Source of the DNA: JBBRBB01 sp963830175
GTDB taxonomy: Bacteria; Bacteroidota; Bacteroidia; Chitinophagales; Chitinophagaceae
Assembly: GCA_963830175.1 (NCBI GenBank)
Contig: CAWHKV010000006.1
Coordinates: 178,926-242,925 of the forward strand
Length of the DNA: 64,000 nucleotides
Direction of reading: 5' to 3'
Shown here: positions 19,492 through 28,498 of the stretch, piece after piece
Numbering within the stretch: position 1 is the stretch's first letter
Layout of the letters: the number at the start of each line of letters is the position of its first letter
Position numbers and translations under genes: made by a program
The notes under the pieces: generated by a model
Databases searched by the model: none
What the model saw: the letters and a program-made list of their open reading frames with translations, nothing else
Told to the model about the DNA's origin: nothing

Positions 19492-19518
19492 ATTTTGACT
19501 GTTTTGATAAGTCAAAAT
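19492..19518. repeat. Inverted repeat abutting the start of the small membrane protein
   Basis: Perfect arms ATTTTGACT (19492-19500) and AGTCAAAAT (19510-19518) with a 9-base spacer. The left arm begins two bases from the start codon at 19490, so in the mRNA it would form a hairpin next to the start, or it could be an operator. Confidence 0.5.
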
Positions 19519-19746
19519 TGCTCCCAACCATAGGGGTAAAACAAGGTAGAAAACACGCAAAATGAATGTTGCGTACTTGTGCTTTTATAGTGTTGAACTA
19601 CTTAAGTAAAAACACTCATAAACAATCCATACGTAGAAATACGCTGTATTATTTAGAGATGCATGCAGGATATTATCGTCTTACGAAATTATTTTTTTGA
19701 ATAAAAATTCCACTATATTATTTATATTCGGTTAAACAACCCCATC

Positions 19747-20289
19747 ATGAAAACTGCATGTAAACCTGCATTGGTTTTTAAATGGCCAGCCCTTCTTTTA
19801 ATCTTATTTTACTTTGCATCGTGCAGTGCAAGCCATTTTTCGCCCACCATAAGCGGCGATATATATTCAATGGAAATGCCCGCGAAAATGTTCATGGATA
19901 ACTATGAAAAGTTTGACATGTCTTTATTCACTTTTAAAAAACCACTGCTAAGCAGCGATTATGTTATTAATGGTGAATTTGTGAGCGGAACGTCTAAGAA
20001 AAACATTACACTTTCAAAAGAAAAGGCTACCACGTTTGGTACTGTAAATACTTACCCTGAAATATTCGATATAATAAGTGCAAAGCAATTTATTGCAGAT
20101 CTAAAAAAAGAAGGCATAGATCTTAATGAACATGCAAGTGAGTATAAGATTATGCTCTTAGTAGCCCCTGCCACAGATTACTTGTCGAATGCCACAGTAA
20201 GTATAACACTTTATGCTATTCAATCATCGTCAGGCAACAGGTCTTCCACATCTGCGCGAACAAACCCATGCCCTCCTTGTACCAGGTAA
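19747..20289 (+). CDS. Lipoprotein of unknown function with C-terminal NPCPPC tail
   Basis: A 180-residue secreted protein I do not recognise. The N-terminus is a lipoprotein-type signal with Cys26 (Y-F-A-S-C). The body has no known motif. The protein ends in N-P-C-P-P-C-T-R, and the next gene ends in N-P-C-P-P-C-S-K, although the bodies of the two proteins are not obviously alike. The shared tail suggests a common processing, disulfide or metal-binding function (inference). Only 27 bases separate the two genes, so they are probably cotranscribed, followed by a membrane protein and a two-component system. Confidence 0.7.
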   Translation: MKTACKPALVFKWPALLLILFYFASCSASHFSPTISGDIYSMEMPAKMFMDNYEKFDMSLFTFKKPLLSSDYVINGEFVSGTSKKNITLSKEKATTFGTVNTYPEIFDIISAKQFIADLKKEGIDLNEHASEYKIMLLVAPATDYLSNATVSITLYAIQSSSGNRSSTSARTNPCPPCTR

Positions 20290-20316
20290 TTACACATACC
20301 ATTCAACCATTTTTTT

Positions 20317-20910
20317 ATGAAACCCTTTATTGTTATTACGCCGAAAAAACTTATGCTTTATGTTTTATTGGCAACACTCTCGTCTTGTTTTTTTACCGTT
20401 ACCCAGGCACAAAATTCAACTATGCATTTATTTCATTCCATGCAAATAAAAAGAGCAGATTGGGACAGTTGTGTATACAGAAATTTCGGTAACGATTTTA
20501 AAAACGTAACTAAAGTATTCTTCTATTATTATACAGGTTCTTCATCAGGTGGAAATGACCACCTATATATTAAGGCATGGGCAATGGATAACGACTATAA
20601 TGCATTCGAATTACCAATTGATAACAAAGTTCCATCAGAAGTAAAAACAATTCCTGCGCCTTTTTTTCTAAGTACTTTAAGATTTAATAAAGCTGAGTTA
20701 CATTCTTTTATGAAGATAGCAGTGGACAGTAATTGGACATCCATAAAATTAGTGCCGTTTAAATATAACAAGGAAGGATATTTTACCGACCATATGTATT
20801 TAAAAGCAACCATTTGTAATGGCAATGGGCAGGTTGGAAATAAAGCCGTTGGAAGCTCCATGCTTGCAGCAACTCAGGTCGTAAACCCCTGCCCGCCATG
20901 TAGTAAATAG
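20317..20910 (+). CDS. Secreted protein of unknown function with C-terminal NPCPPC tail
   Basis: A 197-residue protein I do not recognise. The signal sequence could be cut by signal peptidase I after T-Q-A, or be a lipoprotein signal at Cys24 (L-S-S-C). The mature part begins with T-M-H-L-F-H-S-M and has an aromatic-rich core. The last residues are N-P-C-P-P-C-S-K, matching the tail of the preceding gene. A single further Cys pair (C-V-Y-R, T-I-C-N) is visible inside. It stands 13 bases before a membrane-protein gene, in an apparent operon with a histidine kinase and response regulator. Confidence 0.7.
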   Translation: MKPFIVITPKKLMLYVLLATLSSCFFTVTQAQNSTMHLFHSMQIKRADWDSCVYRNFGNDFKNVTKVFFYYYTGSSSGGNDHLYIKAWAMDNDYNAFELPIDNKVPSEVKTIPAPFFLSTLRFNKAELHSFMKIAVDSNWTSIKLVPFKYNKEGYFTDHMYLKATICNGNGQVGNKAVGSSMLAATQVVNPCPPCSK

Positions 20911-20923
20911 AATTGAAAAACCC

Positions 20924-21595
20924 ATGCAGATAAACATTATTAACTGGGTGGAAGTTTGGGGACCTGTTATTCCATTGTCGGTTTATTTTTTCAGAAAACC
21001 AAAAGGTCAATATTCTACTATCATTACTGTTTATTTATTTGTTGCGCTAATTATAAATTTAGCCATAGACCTTATTTTGGTTGACGCTGCAGCCGGCAAA
21101 AAAGCTTTTACTTATTCATCCATTTTTTACCGGAATAACCTGCCACTTTATAACCTGAGCTCAATAATCAGGGTCATTACATTTTTAATTTTTTTTAAAC
21201 TCATACTAAAATCTTTTTACAAAAAACGATTGAACATTATTCTTTTTCTCTACAGCCTTTTTGTTATTCTATATTTTTTTACAGGAGGAGACTTTACAGC
21301 GTTTGATCCTTTTTTGCACACTGCCGAGACCATTACATTACTTAGTTTGTGCATCCTGTATATTATAAACCTGATCCGGTCTGAAAAAATATACAGGAAG
21401 TTCGATCCATACCTCATAATTATAAGTGGGTTAGCCTTTTACGAATCACTCAATTTTTTTGTTTTCCTTTTTTATAATTTCCTTGTAATAAATGATGAGG
21501 CTTTTGCTAAAATATTATGGGTAGTGCCCAATGCAGGATTTTTTATTTTTTGCCTGTTCACAGCAAGGGCATTTTATGGAAGAATAAATAACTGA
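20924..21595 (+). CDS. Multi-spanning membrane protein of unknown function
   Basis: A 223-residue hydrophobic protein with about six or seven membrane segments (for example around residues 32-52, 82-97, 105-120, 134-148, 163-190, 200-216), separated by short Lys/Arg-rich loops. No enzymatic or transport motif is recognised. It lies between the NPCPPC-tailed proteins and a histidine kinase that lacks a sensor domain, 12 bases from the kinase start, so it may be the sensory input for that kinase (inference from position only). Confidence 0.7.
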   Translation: MQINIINWVEVWGPVIPLSVYFFRKPKGQYSTIITVYLFVALIINLAIDLILVDAAAGKKAFTYSSIFYRNNLPLYNLSSIIRVITFLIFFKLILKSFYKKRLNIILFLYSLFVILYFFTGGDFTAFDPFLHTAETITLLSLCILYIINLIRSEKIYRKFDPYLIIISGLAFYESLNFFVFLFYNFLVINDEAFAKILWVVPNAGFFIFCLFTARAFYGRINN

Positions 21596-21607
21596 AAAAA
21601 CATTCAA

Positions 21608-22426
21608 ATGATTTTGCTAAATATAAATATTGATTTTATTGAGGTATTTATTATGGTTGGCGTGGTAGTAATGTTGCTGCTGTTCATAAGCTTATTACTC
21701 GCATTTAATATTAGTCAGCGTAAAAAATTTCAGCACCACCAGCAAATAATTCAATTACATCAAAATCAGCAAAATCAATTAATTGAGGCTGCCGTTAAAA
21801 GTGAAGAAGGCGAAAGACACCGCATTGCAGAACAGTTGCATGATGAAGTAGGCGCCATACTCTCTGCATCAAAACTTTACCTCTCTAATATTAATAGCAG
21901 CCACCTGCATGTTGATGAAAGACAATTGCATTCAAAAGCAGTTGAGCTGATTGATGAAGCCATCAATTGTGTAAGAAGTATTTCCCACAACCTTCATTCA
22001 GCAATCTTAAAGCAAATGGGTTTAAATGAAGGCATTAAAAATTTTGTACAAAAAATTTCTTCAGGAAAACTTAACGCCACATTTGACCTGGATGAAAACT
22101 TTTCAGGCGACAACGACATAAACATAAGCATATACCGCATTTTGCAGGAGCTTTTCAATAACATTATAAAGCACACGAATGCAACTCAGGTTCATATAGC
22201 CTCATTAAAGGAGAATAACCAGGTACAGTTTGCAGTAACGCATGATGGCAATGGCATTACACAGGAGCAATTTGAAGCTTATAGTTTTGCCCCGGAAGGG
22301 CTGGGATTAAAGAACATTCAAAACAGGATAATTTTACTTAAAGGAATAATTAATTTTGAATCGGTGAATGGATCGAACAAGATCACCTTATCCATTCCAT
22401 TAAAAAAAATCCCCGATGCCCGTTAA
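21608..22426 (+). CDS. Sensor histidine kinase, NarX/DesK type (HisKA_3)
   Basis: A 272-residue kinase with one N-terminal membrane helix (residues about 11-34), a short Gln/His-rich coiled linker (37-60), the HisKA_3 dimerisation domain with E-R-H-R-I-A-E-Q-L-H-D-E-V-G (phospho-accepting His78) and an HATPase domain: N box E-L-F-N-N-I-I-K-H, then D-G-N-G-I and G-L-G-L-K-N-I. There is no periplasmic or PAS sensor region, so the signal probably comes through the membrane or from a partner such as the preceding membrane protein. The end overlaps the response-regulator start by 11 bases, which indicates translational coupling. Confidence 0.93.
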   Translation: MILLNINIDFIEVFIMVGVVVMLLLFISLLLAFNISQRKKFQHHQQIIQLHQNQQNQLIEAAVKSEEGERHRIAEQLHDEVGAILSASKLYLSNINSSHLHVDERQLHSKAVELIDEAINCVRSISHNLHSAILKQMGLNEGIKNFVQKISSGKLNATFDLDENFSGDNDINISIYRILQELFNNIIKHTNATQVHIASLKENNQVQFAVTHDGNGITQEQFEAYSFAPEGLGLKNIQNRIILLKGIINFESVNGSNKITLSIPLKKIPDAR

Positions 22427-23063
22427 TATAGCCATAGCAGATGATTATAAAATATTCCGGGATGGGTTAAAGCTTTGTTTTGCACAGGATAAGAATTTTA
22501 ATGTAATGTTCGAATCTGATAATGGCGAAGAACTGATGGCAGAATTGCAAAATGTTCAACCCGATGTAATTATAATGGACCTTAATATGCCGTTAATGGA
22601 TGGCATGGAAGCAACCAAGCAAATCCGTAAAATGTATGAAACCATTAAAGTGCTTGTAGTAACCATGTACGACGATGATAAGTTTATCATTCACCTGATG
22701 GAAAACGGGGCTAATGGCTACCTCTTAAAAAATGCAGACCCTAAAGAGATCATTAAGGCCGTGTATACCGTGCATGAGAACGGTTATTATTTTAACGACC
22801 TGGTAAATAAAGCCTTATTAAAAAAGCTGGTGCTAAAAAATAATATCAAACCCTCATTCAACAAGGATATTGAATTAACAGAACGCGAGCAGGAAGTTTT
22901 GAAACTTATTTGCGAAGAAAAAACTGCCACAGAAATAGGTAAACAAATTTTTCTTAGCCCGCGCTCTGTTGAAGGAATACGGCAACGCCTGATTGAAAAA
23001 ATTGGTGTTCGAAACACCGCAGGCCTGGTAATGTTTGCCGTTAAAAACGGGTTGGCGGATTAA
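22416..23063 (+). CDS. Response regulator, NarL/FixJ family
   Basis: A 215-residue transcription regulator. The receiver domain (1-120) has acidic pair D9/D10, phosphorylation site D55 in I-I-M-D-L-N-M-P, and conserved Lys near 105 (L-L-K-N-A). The C-terminal LuxR-type helix-turn-helix (about 148-212) has L-T-E-R-E-Q-E-V-L-K-L-I and S-P-R-S-V-E-G-I-R-Q-R-L. Partner of the overlapping kinase gene. Its stop codon overlaps that of the convergent oxidoreductase gene by three bases. Confidence 0.94.
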   Translation: MPVNIAIADDYKIFRDGLKLCFAQDKNFNVMFESDNGEELMAELQNVQPDVIIMDLNMPLMDGMEATKQIRKMYETIKVLVVTMYDDDKFIIHLMENGANGYLLKNADPKEIIKAVYTVHENGYYFNDLVNKALLKKLVLKNNIKPSFNKDIELTEREQEVLKLICEEKTATEIGKQIFLSPRSVEGIRQRLIEKIGVRNTAGLVMFAVKNGLAD

Positions 23064-24263
23064 CTGTTTTCTTCCATCAACTTTTCTTCAATTTTCCCTG
23101 TGTGTTTATTTTTAAGTATAACCTTTTTTGCGCCGTAGTGCGTCATTTCTTCTTTTACCAAATAATGATCCGCATCATATTCAACCAGGTGGCTTTCTTT
23201 TGATAACCCTGTTTTGCCCCTCCATATATCGAGTTGCACAGGTTCCCACAGTTTGGTTTTTGCAGATTTATATGCAGCATCTAGAACAGCATTTACAACA
23301 TACCCATCATAAAAAGTTTCTTTAGGTGCTTCATTCTTTTCCATGGCGTTAAACATGTCTGCAAACATGTGGTTATAACCCAACTCATTTATTTCATCAC
23401 CTACAGGAAACAGCCAGCCCGTATTGCTTTCAGCTTTTTCCGCAACATAATCGGCTCCTTTACCTGTAGTAAACATTTCAAAGCCTGTACGTAAAAAACT
23501 GTTTATCCAAATGGTTCCTTCAGTGCCCATTACCTCATCCCGAAGGTCGAGCCCGCCCCTGAAAGTCCAGCTTACTTCAAATTGTGCAATAGCGCCATTT
23601 TCATATTTAATGAGCCCGATAGCATGGTCTTCTGCATCGATCGGTTTCACCTGCGTATCTGCCCAGCACATTACTTCAACAGGTTTTATATCCTTGCCAA
23701 TATAGCTTCTTGTAATCTCCACGCAGTGGCAACCCAAGGTCTAAAATACAGCCACCACCGGCCAGTTCAATATTCCAGAACCAGTCGCTATGCGGCCCGG
23801 GATGTGTTTCACGGGACTTTGCCCACAAAATTCTGCCAAGGGCACCATTTTTTACGCTTTCATGTGCCTTTAAAAATTTCGGTGTATAAACAAGGTCTTC
23901 AAGGTATCCATTAAAAATTCCTGCTTCTTCAACTGCCACCAGCATACGTTTTGCTTCTGCTGCATTTCGCCCAAGTGGTTTTGTTGTCATTACAGGTTTC
24001 TTGTGTTTACAGCACAGCATTACAGCTTCCTCATGCAGGTTGTTTGGCAAGGCAATGCAAACAACATCCACATCAGCATGCATTATAGATTCTTCCATGT
24101 TGGTGGTAAAATGCTTGCAGGAATAATCTTCAGCAAACTTGCGGGCAGCTTCATCCCGCCTGGAGTATACGCTTACTACCACATCCTTACTTCTGTTTCC
24201 GTGTAAGGCATCAGCATAAAATCGCCCAATAAAACCGGAGCCAAGCATAGCAATACGTTTCAT
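23060..24263 (-). CDS. Gfo/Idh/MocA-family oxidoreductase, one frameshift
   Basis: NAD(P)-dependent sugar or cyclitol dehydrogenase of about 400 residues. The N-terminal Rossmann fold has G-S-G-F-I-G (residues 8-13) and the family T-K-P-L-G-R-N variant of the E-K-P motif; the C-terminal half carries the alpha/beta dimerisation domain (H-A-I-G-L-I, F-E-V-S-W-T-F-R-G-G). The gene is split at 23733-23735: removing one C of the plus-strand CCC restores D-L-G-C-H-C-V-E-I across the join. This looks like a sequencing error. The gene diverges from DUF4258, SDR, GH1-like and xylBA genes, so it probably takes part in the same sugar metabolism. Substrate unknown. Confidence 0.87.
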
Positions 24264-24395
24264 TTTACATGTAAATTTTTTACTTCACCTTTTTTCACGT
24301 TTCTTGATGCAGGAGAAGTAGATTTATAAATAGATTTGATTTTTACAGGATGAAAGTAATGATTTTTAAAATTTTCATCAGCGGCAAATTCCCAT

Positions 24396-24803
24396 ATGAA
24401 CAAAAAAATTTTATCGGTTGTTTTACTTGCAATTGTAGTGATCGCGCTTACGCTGAAAAGATGCGATGCGATATCAGACAGGCAAAAATATGCGGCGCCT
24501 TCATCCGGCAAAAAACATTCTCCATTAAATAAAAAAGCTGTATTAAAATATTCAAAACATGCAAAATGCCGGATGGCATGCAGAATGGTTGATGAAAGTG
24601 AAGTAAATGAAATGCTTGAAAATGGTACCATCAATTATTCAAAAAGTTATTTAAGCGGAGATGACTGTAATAAAAAATATGCTGTAGAAGGGGTAAGCCA
24701 CGACAAACAGCACCTAAGAATAATCTTTGCGCCATGTGGTCAGACTATTACGGTTGTAACTGTAATTGATTTAGACACAGAATGGTCTTGCAACTGTGAG
24801 TAG
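24396..24803 (+). CDS. Secreted DUF4258-type small protein
   Basis: A 135-residue protein with a signal peptide or anchor at residues 1-22 (L-S-V-V-L-L-A-I-V-V-I-A-L). The region H-A-K-C-R-M-A-C-R-M-V-D, followed by E-V-N-E-M-L-E-N-G-T-I and a late H-D-K-Q-H-L-R-I-I-F, fits the DUF4258 pattern (small beta/alpha fold related to BrnT-like toxins). Four or more cysteines suggest disulfides. A signal sequence argues against a cytosolic toxin role. It lies 75 bases before the SDR gene and may share its transcript. Confidence 0.7.
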   Translation: MNKKILSVVLLAIVVIALTLKRCDAISDRQKYAAPSSGKKHSPLNKKAVLKYSKHAKCRMACRMVDESEVNEMLENGTINYSKSYLSGDDCNKKYAVEGVSHDKQHLRIIFAPCGQTITVVTVIDLDTEWSCNCE

Positions 24804-24878
24804 TATATTCATCGTTTGCCTTTTTATTCAGGAACTTTTTTACGGGCACAATTTTTTCCATTTTTAAATAAAATACTT

Positions 24879-25607
24879 ATGAGATTAAAAGACAAAGTGT
24901 GTCTTGTAACAGGGGCAGGTTCGGGAATTGGTAAAGCAACAGCAGAACAAATGGCGGAGGAGGGTGGACTCGTGGCCATTATTGATCGCGATGAACAAGG
25001 TGGAAATGAAACAGTACAAAATATCAAATCAAAAAACGGTTCGGCCCTTTTTATTCATTGCGATGTTGAATATCCCGAGCAGATAAAAAAAGCGGTGGAT
25101 GTGATAATAAATAAATGGGGAAGAGTGGATGTGCTTGTAAACAATGCCGCCATGATGACCTTTAAAAAAATTATTGATCTGAACCTGGAAGAATGGGATA
25201 AGGTGCTAGCTGTAAACCTACGCTCGGTTTTTCTGTTTTGCAAATATTGCATTCCGCATATGAAGAAGGGAAGCATAATAAACATCAGTTCTGTTCACGC
25301 ACATGAAACTACCGCTAATGTAGTACCTTATGCAACCAGCAAGGGCGGCATGGAAGCATTTACGCGGGGCGTAAGCCTTGAATATCCTGCTGAGCATTTA
25401 CGCATAAACTGTGTTGCGCCCGGCGCGGTAGACACACCCATGTTATGGAATAATCCAAACGTAAAAAATGGAAAGGAAGAAGTGGGAAACCTTGTCGGGA
25501 AACCATCCGAACTGGCAGCCGCCATATGTTTCCTGGCAAGTGATGAAGCGAGTTTTATTAATGGAACCACCCTTGTTGTGGATGGCGGAAAACTAGATAA
25601 ATTATAA
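24879..25607 (+). CDS. Short-chain dehydrogenase/reductase (SDR, classical type)
   Basis: A 242-residue NAD(P)-dependent oxidoreductase. Start chosen at ATG 24879 (M-R-L-K-D-K-V), because the longer in-frame ATG at 24816 adds an unrelated hydrophobic stretch. Motifs: cofactor-binding T-G-A-G-S-G-I-G (residues about 11-18), N-N-A-A, catalytic Ser in I-S-S-V-H, and Y-A-T-S-K. The aspartate at the end of strand 2 (I-I-D-R-D) suggests NAD preference. Ends with N-G-T-T-L-V-V-D-G-G typical of the family. The stop overlaps the next start by one base (TAATG), so it is coupled to the GH1-like gene; probably a sugar or sugar-alcohol dehydrogenase. Confidence 0.92.
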   Translation: MRLKDKVCLVTGAGSGIGKATAEQMAEEGGLVAIIDRDEQGGNETVQNIKSKNGSALFIHCDVEYPEQIKKAVDVIINKWGRVDVLVNNAAMMTFKKIIDLNLEEWDKVLAVNLRSVFLFCKYCIPHMKKGSIINISSVHAHETTANVVPYATSKGGMEAFTRGVSLEYPAEHLRINCVAPGAVDTPMLWNNPNVKNGKEEVGNLVGKPSELAAAICFLASDEASFINGTTLVVDGGKLDKL

Positions 25608-26830
25608 TGCAAAAATTACAAAATATGGAATTAAACCGGTTCATGTTTGCAACCGGAATTGAAAATAGTTACCCAACGATTCAATTGCCGGATGGAACAA
25701 TTAAACGCATTGATGAAATGGAGAAAACCGGGCATTATAAAAATTGGGAGCTGGATTTTGAGTTGGTTAAACAAATAGGAATAAATTATTTAAGGTACGG
25801 TCCACCTTATTATTCCACACATCTTGCCCCCGGAAAATATGATTGGGATTTTACTGATAAAACCTTTAATCGCCTTAGGCAGCTGGGAATAATACCCATC
25901 GTTGATCTTTGTCATTTTGGGGTGCCGGACTGGTTGGGAAATTTTCAAAATCCTGATTTTCCCGAATACTTCGCAGAATATGCCCTGGCATTTGCCAAGC
26001 GGTTTCCAGACCTTGAGTTATATACCCCCGTTAACGAAATTTATATTGCGGCCACCTTTTCTGCACAGTTTGGCTGGTGGAATGAAAGATTAAAAAGTGA
26101 TCGCGCTTTCGTTACGGCACTTAAAAATTTATGTAAAGCAAACGTGCTTGCGATGCGTGCCATTCTTTCTGTTCAGCCGCATGCAAAATTTATTCAAAGC
26201 GAATCTTCAGAATATTTTCATCCCGAAAAACCAGGTGCGCAAAAGCATGCTGATTTTTATAACGAAAAAAGGTTCCTCGCTTTAGACCTTACCTATGGTT
26301 ACCCCATGCAGTATTCCATTTATGAATACCTGTTAGATAATGGAATGACAAGAGAAGAATTTCATTGGTTTATCGATAACCAGGTAATGGCGCGGTGTAT
26401 TATGGGCAATGATTATTATTATACAAACGAGCACCTTGTAGAAGAGAACGGTACCATAAAACCATCCGGAGAAGTGTTTGGTTATTACGTGATCACCTAC
26501 CAATATTACAACAGGTACAAGCTGCCGATAATGCATACCGAAACAAACAATATAATGCCTGATTCAGAACGATGGCTTTATAAAGAATGGGCAAATGTGC
26601 ACCGATTAAAACAAGATGGTGTACCTATTACGGGGTTTACCTGGTATAGTTTATTACACCAGGTCGATTGGGATACAGCACTCCGCGAAGATGCAGGCCG
26701 CATAAATGAGTTGGGTTTATTTGACCTTGACAGGAAAATAATGCCTGTAGGTAAAGCTTATAAGAAAATTATTGAACAATGGCAGCCAATCTTACGATCA
26801 GAAAGATTTGGACTGCACTTCCGCAATTGA
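25607..26830 (+). CDS. GH1-like family glycosidase-fold protein, cytosolic
   Basis: A 407-residue (beta/alpha)8 protein of the family 1 glycosyl hydrolase type without a signal peptide. The acid/base motif is Y-T-P-V-N-E-I-Y (Glu144) and the nucleophile motif M-H-T-E-T-N-N (Glu312), both in the expected places. It is related to the N-terminal half of the fusion protein at 32420-34618. An internal ATG at 25625 (M-E-L-N-R) is a possible start. Operon context with SDR, xylulokinase and xylose isomerase suggests action on a pentose-containing glycoside or a phospho- or oxidised sugar; substrate is inferred only. Confidence 0.8.
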   Translation: MQKLQNMELNRFMFATGIENSYPTIQLPDGTIKRIDEMEKTGHYKNWELDFELVKQIGINYLRYGPPYYSTHLAPGKYDWDFTDKTFNRLRQLGIIPIVDLCHFGVPDWLGNFQNPDFPEYFAEYALAFAKRFPDLELYTPVNEIYIAATFSAQFGWWNERLKSDRAFVTALKNLCKANVLAMRAILSVQPHAKFIQSESSEYFHPEKPGAQKHADFYNEKRFLALDLTYGYPMQYSIYEYLLDNGMTREEFHWFIDNQVMARCIMGNDYYYTNEHLVEENGTIKPSGEVFGYYVITYQYYNRYKLPIMHTETNNIMPDSERWLYKEWANVHRLKQDGVPITGFTWYSLLHQVDWDTALREDAGRINELGLFDLDRKIMPVGKAYKKIIEQWQPILRSERFGLHFRN

Positions 26831-26925
26831 TTCATTTGAAAATTTCAAACAGAAGATTTTATTTAAACGTTTTAGTTAACCTGTACGCTGCAATTGTTAA
26901 CTTCCCTGTTCATTAATAATTGCCC

Positions 26926-28410
26926 ATGTTGTTGCTTGGTATAGATGTAGGCACTTCTTCCATTAAAGTATCGGTGGTAAATATCGATTCCCGCCAATGC
27001 ATTGCTTCTGCGCAATATCCAGAGTCTGAAGCAGAAATCATTTCCTTACATCAAGGCTGGGCAGAACAAAGTCCGGATTTATGGTGGACTTATGTAAAAC
27101 AGGCAATTTTAAAAGTGCAGCAAAATGCATCTTTTAATTCCGTCAACATTAAAGCGATTGGCATCTCTTACCAAATGCATGGATTGGTAATAGTAGATGA
27201 AAATAATAATGCTATCCGCAACAGTATAATCTGGTGCGATAGCAGGGCAGTGAAATTGGGGGAAGATGCATATACGGCTTTAGGAAAAACTTATTGTAAT
27301 AGTTGCCTGCTGAATTCACCGGGAAATTTTACTGCATCAAAGCTTGCTTGGGTAAAACAAAATGAACCCGGGTTATTTTCTATCACCAAAAAAATGATGC
27401 TGCCGGGTGATTATATAAGTTTGAAATTAACAGGAGAAATAACCACAAGTACTTCAGCATTATCGGAAGGTGTTTTGTGGGATTTTGAGAAAGACACCAT
27501 TGCTAATAAAGTATTGGAGCATTATGGCATTGATAAAAATTTGCTCCCTGCAGTGCAACCGGTGTTCTCTGAACACGGACAATTATTATTAAAAGTTGCG
27601 AATGAATTAAACCTCCCGCCGGGCATACCGGTAACCTATAAAGCAGGTGATCAACCTAACAACGCTTTATCTCTAAATGTTCTTAAGCCTGGCGAAGTCG
27701 CAGCCACTGCAGGAACCTCGGGAGTGATATATGCGGTAAGTGATACGTTGTTCAGTGATGCACGTTCACGTGTAAACAGTTTTGCCCATGTAAATCATAC
27801 AATAAATAAAAAAAGTATCGGAGTGCTGCTATGCATAAACGGCGTAGGCATTCTGAATAAATGGATAAAAAACACCTTTGGTGCAGTTAACAATTATGCC
27901 CAGCTAAATGCTGCGGCTGCTAACGTTTCCCCGGGCAGTGATGGTTTATTTATTTTACCATTTGGAAATGGTGCTGAACGCATGTTGGAAAATAAGCTGG
28001 TAGGTGCACATGTTACACACATCGACCTAAATAAACATTCACCGGCTCATGTTTACCGCGCAGGTCAGGAAGGGATTGCATTTGCTTTCAGGTATGGGTT
28101 GGATATAATGCGTGAAAACGGGCTAAACCCATCAGTAATAAGGGCAGGATATGCCAATATGTTTTTAAGTGAGGTATTCACAAGTTCGTTCGTAAATGCC
28201 ACAGGTGTTTGTGTAGAATTATATGAAAACGACGGAAGTGTTGGAGCGGCCCTGGGGGCAGGAATTGGAGCAAATTTTTTTTCAGAGCAAAATGCTTTTA
28301 CCGGTTTGAATAAAATAAAGACCATAGAACCTGTGAAAAAAGATGTGTACAATGATTTATATGAACAATGGAAAAATATGCTGGAAACTATAACTTCACA
28401 ACAAGGATAA
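26926..28410 (+). CDS. xylB: Xylulokinase (FGGY carbohydrate kinase)
   Basis: Phosphorylates D-xylulose to xylulose-5-phosphate in the cytosol. 494 residues from ATG 26926; a TTG six bases upstream is less likely. N-terminal G-I-D-V-G-T-S-S-I-K phosphate-binding loop, G-W-A-E-Q-S-P-D-L-W-W, substrate-binding Y-Q-M-H-G-L and W-C-D-S-R-A, catalytic base Asp in A-G-D-Q-P-N-N-A, C-terminal ATP-binding G-S-V-G-A-A-L-G-A-G. Followed 88 bases later by xylA, the partner enzyme. Confidence 0.93.
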   Translation: MLLLGIDVGTSSIKVSVVNIDSRQCIASAQYPESEAEIISLHQGWAEQSPDLWWTYVKQAILKVQQNASFNSVNIKAIGISYQMHGLVIVDENNNAIRNSIIWCDSRAVKLGEDAYTALGKTYCNSCLLNSPGNFTASKLAWVKQNEPGLFSITKKMMLPGDYISLKLTGEITTSTSALSEGVLWDFEKDTIANKVLEHYGIDKNLLPAVQPVFSEHGQLLLKVANELNLPPGIPVTYKAGDQPNNALSLNVLKPGEVAATAGTSGVIYAVSDTLFSDARSRVNSFAHVNHTINKKSIGVLLCINGVGILNKWIKNTFGAVNNYAQLNAAAANVSPGSDGLFILPFGNGAERMLENKLVGAHVTHIDLNKHSPAHVYRAGQEGIAFAFRYGLDIMRENGLNPSVIRAGYANMFLSEVFTSSFVNATGVCVELYENDGSVGAALGAGIGANFFSEQNAFTGLNKIKTIEPVKKDVYNDLYEQWKNMLETITSQQG

Positions 28411-28431
28411 ATTCTTTACTGAATAACGAAT

Positions 28432-28460
28432 TTCCTTGTTGAAGTGTGCGACGCAAGGAA
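28432..28460. repeat. Inverted repeat in the xylB-xylA gap
   Basis: Arms TTCCTTG (28432-28438) and CAAGGAA (28454-28460) with a 15-base spacer, lying about 40 bases before xylA. It could be an mRNA processing hairpin or operator; the evidence is only the symmetry. Confidence 0.35.
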
Positions 28461-28498
28461 CGATTCATTTATAACAAAACGACCGCTACCATAATAAA

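Noticed and set aside
21608..22426. Histidine kinase truncated at its N-terminus
   Set aside because: A membrane helix, start codon and good spacing from the previous gene are present; sensor-less HisKA_3 kinases are common.
24260..24634. Leftward open frame of 124 codons overlapping the DUF4258 gene
   Set aside because: It lies opposite a gene with signal peptide and family match; composition looks like a shadow.
26835..26849. Short palindrome TTTGAAA-A-TTTCAAA before xylB
   Set aside because: It is low-complexity AT sequence of a kind expected by chance in these spacers.
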